Assembly (NCBI GenBank): GCA_948468225.1
Contig: CAOKHH010000002.1
Span: 124,001-188,000, forward strand
Source of the DNA: an uncultured Clostridia bacterium
Lineage (GTDB): Bacteria; Bacillota; Clostridia; TANB77; CAG-508
DNA length: 64,000 nucleotides
Reading direction: 5' to 3'
A program made the translations under genes and the position numbers. Below the pieces are notes generated by a model. It was not told the origin of the DNA, searched no databases, and saw only the letters and a program-made list of their open reading frames with translations. This document shows positions 55,235-62,147 of this stretch, piece by piece; the stretch's first letter is position 1, and every line of letters starts with the position of its first letter.

Positions 55235-55874
55235 AATCTTTTGATTTTATCATTACTAGTATTCCAGTTTTTATAATAATTTCAGCTTCATCTAATATTA
55301 CTTCATTGCTTACACCTATACTATGTCCAATTTCTAATGTTGCATTATCTAATAAGTATTTAAATCCTTTTAGCGTAATTCCTGTTACATTAGTAGTTAA
55401 AGGTATTAGTGATATATAGTTATATTTAAAATCCTTCACCTTAGTTATTCCAGATGTTATTAGTTCTATTTCATTATTTTTATCTATAATTTTGCAACTT
55501 ATATTATTATCTAACGCCTCTTTTAATATATGAATATTTGCAATAGCATGATCCATTCTTTTTCCTAATGCTCCCAATATATATATTTGATTACTTTTTA
55601 ACTCTATTGCTAACTTTAATGCCATATGTGTATCTGTATAATCCTTCTCTGGATTTAACTTCACTATTTCTATATTCTTTTTAGTATATTCATTTAATAT
55701 ATTTTCATTTACAGAATCAAAATCTCCTATTATGTAATTGGGTTTTGTATTTATTTTGTTTAATATCTCTAAACCTTTATCCGCTACTATTACTTTATCT
55801 ATCTTTTGTTTTTGTATAAAAGATTTTAAAAATTCTTCTTCTATATCTCCACCAGAAATAATTAGTGTTATCAT
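55233..55874 (-). CDS. thiN: Thiamine pyrophosphokinase
   Basis: 213 residues. Motifs of the TPK family: SGGDIEEEF at the start, IIGDFDSVNENIL near 52, NPEKDYTDTHMALK near 75 and LGALGKRMDHAIANIH near 100, then a C-terminal beta sandwich. It transfers pyrophosphate from ATP to thiamine, making the cofactor used for example by Dxs at the end of this window. AAGGAG lies before the ATG. Confidence 0.93.
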   Translation of the reverse strand: MITLIISGGDIEEEFLKSFIQKQKIDKVIVADKGLEILNKINTKPNYIIGDFDSVNENILNEYTKKNIEIVKLNPEKDYTDTHMALKLAIELKSNQIYILGALGKRMDHAIANIHILKEALDNNISCKIIDKNNEIELITSGITKVKDFKYNYISLIPLTTNVTGITLKGFKYLLDNATLEIGHSIGVSNEVILDEAEIIIKTGILVMIKSKD

Positions 55875-55914
55875 TTTATTCTCCTTTTTATTTTAATACA
55901 TAATATATTACAAA

Positions 55915-55943
55915 GGGCGCTTATCTTTTACAGACAAGCGCCC
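55915..55943 (-). terminator. Terminator of the zinc-finger gene
   Basis: GGGCGCTT/AAGCGCCC stem with an AT-rich loop, then TTTGT on minus. Confidence 0.75.
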
Positions 55944-55955
55944 TGCTGTGCTCAA

Positions 55956-56177
55956 TTAGTCTTCTTTTGCCGGTACGAAGCCACTTCCGCCGCAAACGAG
56001 ACAAAGATTTTTCACCAGAGGAGAATGACTTCCTCCACTACCTTTGCAGTTATCGCATATCTCCATACCTTCAGGAACATCTACTTTCCCCAGCCGATTG
56101 CAGACAGGATATTTTACTTTAATGTCCATCACCGGAATTTCTCCTTCTCCAAAGCATTTTTTGCATGTCTTGAGCAT
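55956..56177 (-). CDS. DnaJ-type zinc-finger small protein
   Basis: 73 residues built of CxxCxGxG modules like those of DnaJ: CKKCFGEG at 5, a degenerate module at 26 (YPVCNRLG, first Cys replaced by Tyr), CDNCKGSG near 42 and CLVCGGSG near 59. It should bind one or two zinc ions. There is no J domain. A stand-alone zinc module could act as a chaperone helper or adaptor; the function is unknown. The ribosome site is AAGGGGG. It has its own promoter, the same leader hairpin as the 54750 gene, and a CGG codon (NRLG). Confidence 0.75.
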   Translation of the reverse strand: MLKTCKKCFGEGEIPVMDIKVKYPVCNRLGKVDVPEGMEICDNCKGSGGSHSPLVKNLCLVCGGSGFVPAKED

Positions 56178-56209
56178 AATGTTTTTCCCCCTTAAAAATT
56201 GTTAATTTA

Positions 56210-56236
56210 TTTTCGGAGGACATTGCCCTCCGAAAA
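56210..56236 (-). promoter_or_regulatory. Conserved leader hairpin, copy 2 (zinc-finger gene)
   Basis: TTTTCGGAGG/CCTCCGAAAA, a 10-bp stem, with CTTTCGAAT before it on minus. Matches copy 1 in stem and in flank; loops differ. Confidence 0.7.
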
Positions 56237-56269
56237 TATTCGAAAGGCATTCCTAAAAGGAACTTTTTT

Positions 56270-56298
56270 ATTATAGCACATTTTTATTGTTTATTCAA
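56270..56298 (-). promoter_or_regulatory. Sigma-A promoter of the zinc-finger gene
   Basis: TTGAAT at 56298-56293, 17-base spacer, TATAAT at 56275-56270. Confidence 0.8.
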
Positions 56299-56442
56299 TA
56301 ATTTTTATTTTTTACATACGTCAATAAAATATTTGAAAATGTTATTCATATTTATCACATGTTCCACTGGACGGTTTTTGCCTTTGCTACGCTTCGGCAC
56401 GTCCTTTTCGAATCCACTCTACTTTTTAAATTTAGTAAAAAA

Positions 56443-56470
56443 AATAAACTAGTACAAAAACTAGTTTATT
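56443..56470 (-). terminator. Terminator of the tRNA pair
   Basis: AATAAACTAGT and its complement around a 6-base loop, then a run of T on minus. It begins at the CCA end of tRNA-Tyr. Confidence 0.8.
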
Positions 56471-56555
56471 GGTGGGCAGGGATGGATTCGAACCATCGTA
56501 CTCAAATGAGAACAGATTTACAGTCTGCCGCCTTTAGCCACTCGGCCACCTACCC
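56470..56555 (-). tRNA. tRNA-Tyr (anticodon GTA)
   Basis: 86 bases with a long variable arm. The acceptor stem GGGTAGG pairs near the encoded CCA end. The anticodon loop is CTGTAAATC; the T-loop GTTCGAATCC is canonical. The second gene of a two-tRNA transcript. Confidence 0.95.
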
Positions 56556-56579
56556 ATATATTAAATTTTTACATAAAAA

Positions 56580-56656
56580 TGGTGCGCCCTCAAGGATTCG
56601 AACCTTGGACCCACCGGTTATGAGCCGGTTGCTCTGACCAACTGAGCTAAGGGCGC
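56580..56656 (-). tRNA. tRNA with anticodon CAT (Met, or Ile2)
   Basis: 77 bases with CCA encoded, acceptor stem GCGCCCT/AGGGCGC and anticodon loop CTCATAA. It is not an initiator (normal first base pair). CAT anticodons can also be tRNA-Ile2 modified by TilS; the sequence does not settle which. Confidence 0.9.
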
Positions 56657-56675
56657 ATCTCTCAATGCAAGACTT

Positions 56676-56704
56676 AGTATAATATATTTTTAATTGCTTG
56701 TCAA
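56676..56704 (-). promoter_or_regulatory. Promoter of the tRNA pair
   Basis: TTGACA at 56704-56699, 17-base spacer, TATACT at 56681-56676; 19 bases before the first tRNA. Confidence 0.8.
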
Positions 56705-56778
56705 TACATTTTAAAAAAAATATAAGAAAAAAATTTAAGATTTTAGAATTATAGGTATACCAGTACATGTAGCATTAT

Positions 56779-56807
56779 TTGACATAATATATTTAAAATA
56801 GTATAAT
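56779..56807 (+). promoter_or_regulatory. Sigma-A promoter of the 56935 gene
   Basis: TTGACA at 56779-56784 and TATAAT at 56802-56807, 17-base spacer; perfect consensus. Confidence 0.85.
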
Positions 56808-56872
56808 ATATTTGTTTCTTTATGAAACTTTATATATTCCTACCCATGGTTTGGGTATTTTATTCTTTTCCT

Positions 56873-56893
56873 CTCAGACGTCCAATGTCTGAG
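56873..56893 (+). promoter_or_regulatory. Leader hairpin of the 56935 gene
   Basis: CTCAGAC/GTCTGAG, a 7-bp stem in the 5' leader. A second short stem TACCCA/TGGGTA lies about 30 bases before it. Confidence 0.55.
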
Positions 56894-56934
56894 TAGCATA
56901 TATTCCTTTAAGCCCTATGATAAGGAGGAGAACT

Positions 56935-57249
56935 ATGGAAAGAAATATTGTAAAAAAAGATGATATTGAGGCTTTTGTTAAGCGTTATATACACAACTTG
57001 CTTCGAGAACATTTTGGCACTGGCACCCTTGAAGTTTTCGTACGGAGTACCGAAATAGTAGTCACCGTTCCCATAAAGAATTATGAAGAAGCTTTCGCCA
57101 AAATGCTTTCATACAACATGCCGGCCGAAATCTCGGATCTTACTTGTGGCTATATCAGATATGCTTATACTTGTAAGGATAATCCCGCCTGCGGGAAAGA
57201 GATCACTATCGGATTTGCGCACTTCTACGAATTTGCCGAGGAATCATAA
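56935..57249 (+). CDS. Hypothetical protein, 104 residues
   Basis: Not recognised. It starts at ATG 56935 with AAGGAGG upstream. Helix (IEAFVKRYIHNLLREHF), then strands TLEVFVR, EIVVTVPI, a helix and further strands with two Cys (DLTCGYIRYAYTCKDNPACG). This is a small alpha/beta fold without membrane segments. It is monocistronic, with a perfect promoter, a leader hairpin and terminators. CGG is used in frame (FVRSTE). It lies between the tRNAs and folA in the opposite direction, part of the group of small GC-richer genes. Confidence 0.65.
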   Translation: MERNIVKKDDIEAFVKRYIHNLLREHFGTGTLEVFVRSTEIVVTVPIKNYEEAFAKMLSYNMPAEISDLTCGYIRYAYTCKDNPACGKEITIGFAHFYEFAEES

Positions 57250-57271
57250 TAGCACATAAAACGTGCTATTT
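57250..57271 (+). terminator. First hairpin after the 56935 gene
   Basis: TAGCAC/GTGCTA stem directly after the stop codon, followed by TTTA. Confidence 0.5.
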
Positions 57272-57283
57272 ACTACCAACAAC

Positions 57284-57314
57284 AAAGCACAGATGATTGG
57301 ACCATCTGTGCTTT
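57284..57314. terminator. Bidirectional terminator between the 56935 gene and folA
   Basis: AAAGCACAGATG/CATCTGTGCTTT, a perfect 12-bp stem with a 7-base loop, placed between convergent genes. Confidence 0.85.
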
Positions 57315-57323
57315 CTCTATTCA

Positions 57324-57812
57324 TTATTTTCTTTTATATGTTACATAATCATAGTCAAATGGATTTTCTTCATTTTTTAAACCTTTTTCTGTACTTATTA
57401 TTTCCCATTCCTCTTTATTTATTTCGGGAAAAAATGCATCTCCATCAAAATCTTGGTTAATTTTAGTTATATACATTTTATTCGCATATGGCATCAATAA
57501 TTTATATATTGTAGCTCCACCAATTACAAAATTCTCTTCATCTGAATTTATGTACTTATCTAAGCATTTTATATCGTTAACTACTTCTACATTTTCATTA
57601 TCTATATTCATTTTCATATCATTACATAATACAATATGTTTTCTATTTGGTAATACTCTTCCCAATGATTCAAATGTTCTTCTTCCCATTATAATTGTTT
57701 TACCACTAGTAATCGTTTTAAATCGTTTTAAATCTTCTGGCAAGTGCCAAATTAGTGTATTATCTTTTCCTATTACATTTTTATTTGCTATTGCAACTAT
57801 TATACTTAACAT
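57324..57812 (-). CDS. folA: Dihydrofolate reductase
   Basis: 162 residues, the usual length. SIIVAIANKNVIGKDNTLIWHLPEDLKRFK at the N-terminus, GRRTFESLGRVLP near 42, and FVIGGATIYKLLMP near 95. Reduces dihydrofolate to tetrahydrofolate with NADPH, renewing the cofactor used up by thymidylate synthase, coded 17 bases upstream on the same strand. GAAAGGAAAG precedes the ATG. Confidence 0.97.
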   Translation of the reverse strand: MLSIIVAIANKNVIGKDNTLIWHLPEDLKRFKTITSGKTIIMGRRTFESLGRVLPNRKHIVLCNDMKMNIDNENVEVVNDIKCLDKYINSDEENFVIGGATIYKLLMPYANKMYITKINQDFDGDAFFPEINKEEWEIISTEKGLKNEENPFDYDYVTYKRK

Positions 57813-57829
57813 AAGTTTATCTTTCCTTT

Positions 57830-58621
57830 CTATACAGCGACGTCCATCTGTATCTTTCCTAAATGATTATAATCTATTAGTTTTATATCTTCTGGTTTAA
57901 AATCATAAAAATCTTTTATTTCTGGATTTATCCATAATTTTGGTGCAGGCAATGCTTGGTCTCTTCTAGATAATTGTACTTTCATTCCTTCTATTTGATT
58001 TTCATAAATATGTGCATTGCTAATACATACTGTTAATAATCCTGGTTTTAAGTTTGTAACTTGCGCTAATAAATGTACAAAAACAGCATATTGCGTTACA
58101 TTGAACGGATGTCCTAACGGAATATCATTTGATCTAATTGTTAAAAGACAATTTAATCTTCCATCTGTAACATCCCAACAGCTATTAAATACACAGGGAT
58201 ATAATGCACCAGTATCTAAATAAGGTATTTGCCATAAATTTATTATCATTCTTCTATTTTGAGGATTGTTTTTTAATTGATCTATCAATTTATCTACTTG
58301 ATTAAATTCTTTAACAATCCATCCATATGAAGTTCCTATTGTACCATCTTCCATTTCCCATTCATCCCATATATGAACATTTTGTTCGTGTAAATCGCTT
58401 ATTTTGTTTGATTGTTTTTGAAAAATCCATAATAACTCTTTTACTGCTGTATTAAATGCTACAAACTTTGTTGTTAATATAGGAAATTCTTCTTGCAAAT
58501 TAAATTGTAATACTTGGTGTGGAAGTTTATATGTTGCTATTCCTGTTCTATTTTGGTCATAATAACCATTGTTTAATATATTTTCTACCATATCTAAATA
58601 CATATCATCATATTTACTCAT
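57830..58621 (-). CDS. thyA: Thymidylate synthase
   Basis: 263 residues from the ATG at 58621 (AAGGAG upstream; the longer frame lacks a site). It shows [10 protein letters not shown] near the start, the folate/dUMP region [16 protein letters not shown] and the C-terminal K-I-x-M-D-V-A-V. The catalytic Cys is in [12 protein letters not shown]. The His that usually follows the Cys and the later Gln are Val and Cys here, a change I associate with some Bacillus enzymes. It methylates dUMP using methylene-tetrahydrofolate. Confidence 0.95.
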   Translation of the reverse strand: MSKYDDMYLDMVENILNNGYYDQNRTGIATYKLPHQVLQFNLQEEFPILTTKFVAFNTAVKELLWIFQKQSNKISDLHEQNVHIWDEWEMEDGTIGTSYGWIVKEFNQVDKLIDQLKNNPQNRRMIINLWQIPYLDTGALYPCVFNSCWDVTDGRLNCLLTIRSNDIPLGHPFNVTQYAVFVHLLAQVTNLKPGLLTVCISNAHIYENQIEGMKVQLSRRDQALPAPKLWINPEIKDFYDFKPEDIKLIDYNHLGKIQMDVAV

Positions 58622-58743
58622 AAAATCTTCTCCTTTTATCAATAAAAATGGCATCATTCGGCATTCCTCATGAGTATTCATTACCAATGAAGCCCCTGCA
58701 ATTTACAAAAATAGAAGGGCTATTACTAAAGCCCTTCTTAAAA

Positions 58744-59574
58744 TTAGTTATTATCTCCTCTACCTTCAGGAAGTGCTGGAACATCAATTCTAATTCTAAT
58801 TTTTGTTATATTTCTAATAATTCTAACAACTTTTGTATTTTTAATTCTTTGCCACAATGATGGTTTAACATCAACTCTTGTTTCTGTTAAGTAATTGTCT
58901 TCTTCAACAGCTACTGTTGGTGTTTCTACAATTGCATTTTCTGCAGGTGCTGGAATTTCTTTTAATGCTTCTGCCACTTCTATTCCTATATAGCTTAATG
59001 CTTTTGATCTATCTTCTATTCTTTCCATATCTATTTCAATATGTAAATTGCTTTCTAAATTAGAAACCCTAGCATTTACTAATTTTACAGAATTTATATA
59101 GTTCTCTGATTTATCTGTTTTGCATCTTCCAATAGCATTTAATGAGTTAACAATATCTTCTGATACTTCTCCAGATATTCCTTTAACATTTTCTTTCCAA
59201 TCTTTATCTTTATTTTGTGCAGATTCTAATACACCTTTTAATTTTCCTGCTAAAGATATGTTAGTTTCTCTTTGTCTAATTAACTCTTCAATTTGTTTTG
59301 TATTATCTTCAAATTGATTTGTTGCATATTCAACTAATTCGTAAGCGGCTTTATATACAGAAGATGGAAAATTCTTCTTTTTAGGGTATTCTAATAGGTA
59401 TGTTTTTATTGAACCTATTAAATCCTTAAAGAAAGCATCATCTTCTAATTGAATAATTTGCTTTTTACTGTTTGGATTTATCATTTTTTGAACCTTGTCA
59501 ATATTTGATAAAATTTTTTCTTCTGTGATTACCATTTTCACGTTTACTATGCCTGATTTTGAAAATAATGACAC
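58744..59574 (-). CDS. Hypothetical protein, coiled-coil with a basic C-terminal amphipathic end
   Basis: 276 residues from GTG 59574 (AAAGGAGGGG 7 bases upstream). Not recognised. It starts SLFSKSGIVNVKMVITEEKIL, followed by long helices with coiled-coil character (about 60-180), an Ala/Pro/Val linker near 220, and a basic C-terminus (WQRIKNTKVVRIIRNITKIRIRIDV). Composition is like the core genes and no CGG codon is present. A structural or membrane-associated role is possible. It is isolated from folA/thyA by about 120 bases. Confidence 0.65.
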   Translation of the reverse strand: MSLFSKSGIVNVKMVITEEKILSNIDKVQKMINPNSKKQIIQLEDDAFFKDLIGSIKTYLLEYPKKKNFPSSVYKAAYELVEYATNQFEDNTKQIEELIRQRETNISLAGKLKGVLESAQNKDKDWKENVKGISGEVSEDIVNSLNAIGRCKTDKSENYINSVKLVNARVSNLESNLHIEIDMERIEDRSKALSYIGIEVAEALKEIPAPAENAIVETPTVAVEEDNYLTETRVDVKPSLWQRIKNTKVVRIIRNITKIRIRIDVPALPEGRGDNN

Positions 59575-59755
59575 GTAAACTCCCCTCCTTTGTCCTATGT
59601 TTTTTAGTATTCTTTCGTTATTATTATACATTTTTTTTTAAAATACTACAATAGGATTATTAAAAATTTATTTTTCTTTTTCGTTACAATAATATTACAA
59701 CTTTGTTACAAAAGTCAATAGTTTTTGACATTATTTTTCAAAAAATTTTTTTATA

Positions 59756-61483
59756 TTAACTTTGTAATATTTTCTTTAATTCTTCATGTCTCTTAACCTT
59801 TTGTGTTGTAGTCTTTATAAGTTCTTCTTCTGTAAATATTATTTCTCTGATATATTTATAAGCTGGCATTTTTTTATTTACTTCTTTTACTTTTTCCCAT
59901 AAATAGTCAGAAATTTCTTGTTCAGTTTGAGCTCCGAAAACTTCCTTAATTTCTTCTGCATCGTATACTATTTTTACACATATCTTTAAATCTGCTTCAT
60001 CGTCTTCTTCGGGTTTACCATATACCATACATTCCTTAACTCCATCTATTCTTCCTACTAATGCTTCCAATTCTTCTGGATAAATATTTTTTCCATTTTT
60101 TAATACTATTACATCTTTCTTTCTTCCTGTAATATATAAGTATTCATCTTTATCTAAATATCCTAAATCGCCTGTATAAAACCATCCATCCTTTAATACT
60201 TCGTTTGTTGCTTCTTCATTTTCATAATATCCAAGCATTACATTTGGTCCTTTTACAACAATTTCACCTATTCCTTCTTCATTTGGATTATCTATTTTTA
60301 CTTGAACACTTGGAAAAACCTTTCCAACAGATCCTATTCTTTCATACTTATCATTTCCTGTTGAAAGCACTGGTGAGGTTTCTGTTAATCCATAGCCCTG
60401 AACTATTCTAAACCCTAATTCATTAAATCCCTTTTCTACTTCTCTATCTAGTGCAGCTGCTCCATTAACAAATAGTCTCACTTTTCCTCCAAGAATATCA
60501 TGTATTTCTTTAAATAGTTTTTTTCTCACATCTATTCCAAATCTTAATAATGTATTGCTTATTTTTATACCTTTTTTTACAGTATCTAATTTTCCTTTTT
60601 TCTCTATTCCTTTCATAACTTTTTTATACATATTTTCAAACAAAATAGGAACAGAAACCATAGCTGTTACTTTATATTCTTTTATATTGTCTGCAATATG
60701 CCTTATTCCCTCACAATAAACTACACATGCGCCTTTATACATTGGATATAAAAATCCTGTTGTACATTCAAAAGTATGGTGTAAAGGTAAAAATGATAGC
60801 ATTGTATCTCTTTCATTTATTTCTAATACCGAAGCAATATCCATTAAGTTTGCACATATGTTTTTATGTGATAGTGCAACAGCCTTAGACATAGCAGTTG
60901 TTCCAGAGGTAAACAACATTATCCCCATGCTTCCACTATCAATTTCAGCATTTATAAATTCTGTATTCCCTTTTTCTAATAATTCTTTTCCTTGGTCTGT
61001 TAGTTCTTTTTCAGAATAAATATTTTCATTTTTTTCTTGTAAGTCCATTGATATAAAATATTGTAGTTTTGTTTGTCCTTCATCTTGTATTTTTTTCATT
61101 ATATTATCATATTTAGTTGAATAAAATATAGCCTCCACCTCTGAACGTTTTATTAAACTCTCAATTTCATTTTCTGGTAAAGATTTATCTAATGGGACTA
61201 CAATTCCTGTACCACAAGCTACTGCTAAATATGCAAGTGCCCACTCATATCTATTTTCAGATATAACAGCAATTCTTTTATTTTTTAATCCCATATCTAT
61301 TAACTTTGTTCCTAAGCAATCTACTTCATATCTAAATTCTTTATGTGTTATTACTCTAAATTCATTTTCTACCTCTGTTTTAAACTTATATGCCGGTCTA
61401 TCTCCATATAATTCTCCAGATTTTTTTAGCATATCTTTTAAATCGTTAATTTCTACACAACTATGTAATCTCTTAGTTCCCAT
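59756..61483 (-). CDS. Long-chain acyl-CoA ligase (AMP-binding), copy 2
   Basis: 575 residues, related throughout to the ligase at 47061-48767 (LFTSGTTAMSKAVALSHKN, GYGLTETSPVLS, GWFYTGDLGYLDKD, ITGRKKDVIVLKNGKN). It activates fatty acids to acyl-CoA. A TetR gene lies upstream on the same strand, with a palindrome between them. AAGGAGG precedes the ATG. Having both ligases, one in the synthesis operon and one with a regulator, suggests linked control of uptake and synthesis. Confidence 0.92.
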   Translation of the reverse strand: MGTKRLHSCVEINDLKDMLKKSGELYGDRPAYKFKTEVENEFRVITHKEFRYEVDCLGTKLIDMGLKNKRIAVISENRYEWALAYLAVACGTGIVVPLDKSLPENEIESLIKRSEVEAIFYSTKYDNIMKKIQDEGQTKLQYFISMDLQEKNENIYSEKELTDQGKELLEKGNTEFINAEIDSGSMGIMLFTSGTTAMSKAVALSHKNICANLMDIASVLEINERDTMLSFLPLHHTFECTTGFLYPMYKGACVVYCEGIRHIADNIKEYKVTAMVSVPILFENMYKKVMKGIEKKGKLDTVKKGIKISNTLLRFGIDVRKKLFKEIHDILGGKVRLFVNGAAALDREVEKGFNELGFRIVQGYGLTETSPVLSTGNDKYERIGSVGKVFPSVQVKIDNPNEEGIGEIVVKGPNVMLGYYENEEATNEVLKDGWFYTGDLGYLDKDEYLYITGRKKDVIVLKNGKNIYPEELEALVGRIDGVKECMVYGKPEEDDEADLKICVKIVYDAEEIKEVFGAQTEQEISDYLWEKVKEVNKKMPAYKYIREIIFTEEELIKTTTQKVKRHEELKKILQS

Positions 61484-61506
61484 TTTTATCCTCCTTTTAT
61501 TTTGCT

Positions 61507-61532
61507 GGCAGACGTGATGGGTCTGCCCCTAC
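61507..61532 (-). repeat. Interspersed palindrome, TGTAGGG family
   Basis: GGCAGAC/GTCTGCC around GTGATGG then CCTACAA. Its TAG is the stop codon of the TetR gene and its edge codes the last N-L. Confidence 0.8.
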
Positions 61533-62101
61533 AAATTTATTTGTAATCCTCTTAAAATAGTTTTTTCGTATTCAGAATATGTCTGTTTTATATCTATTGG
61601 TCTTCCAACTTTTAATTTGTATACTAAACTCGAACATGTAATTCCAAATATTTCTGTTGCAATAACTTCTGGATCTACAGTAATAATCTCTTGCTTTTCA
61701 ATTCCGTCTTTTACAATTTTCTCTATTATTTTTATGTATTCAAAAACATATTTTTTACAAATATTATTTCTTGGTTCATTTCCCCAAAGTTGACTAAGTA
61801 GTATTGTCATAAAATCTTCATATTTTAACATAACTTTTATTTCTATTAGTATTACCGCTCTTAATTTATCTACCGATTTATCTAATTTTTGAGTTTTTAT
61901 TTCTATGCTATTTTTTAGCAATTTTACTCCTTCTTCTACAAGAAAATTGAATATTTCTTCTTTACTAGAAAAATGATAATATAAAGTTCCTTTTGCAACA
62001 CCTACTTTTGAAGTTATTTCTTCAACACTGGTTGCATCATAGCCTTTCTCCGCAAATAATTTCATTGATGTTTCAAATATTTTTCTCTTTGTTTTATTCA
62101 T
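61529..62101 (-). CDS. TetR/AcrR-family regulator
   Basis: 190 residues. N-terminal helix-turn-helix TSVEEITSKVGVAKGTLYYHFSSKEEIF at 24-51, then a ligand-binding helical domain. Upstream of the acyl-CoA ligase copy 2 and downstream of dxs, it probably senses acyl-CoA or a fatty acid. A matching palindrome, ACTGATTGGTCAGT, is found upstream of ligase copy 1, not here, so it may control the operon at a distance; this is inferred. AGAGGTG precedes the ATG. Confidence 0.9.
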   Translation of the reverse strand: MNKTKRKIFETSMKLFAEKGYDATSVEEITSKVGVAKGTLYYHFSSKEEIFNFLVEEGVKLLKNSIEIKTQKLDKSVDKLRAVILIEIKVMLKYEDFMTILLSQLWGNEPRNNICKKYVFEYIKIIEKIVKDGIEKQEIITVDPEVIATEIFGITCSSLVYKLKVGRPIDIKQTYSEYEKTILRGLQINL

Positions 62102-62147
62102 TAAACACCTCTTAAATTAAATTTATAGATATTATATAATTACAACA

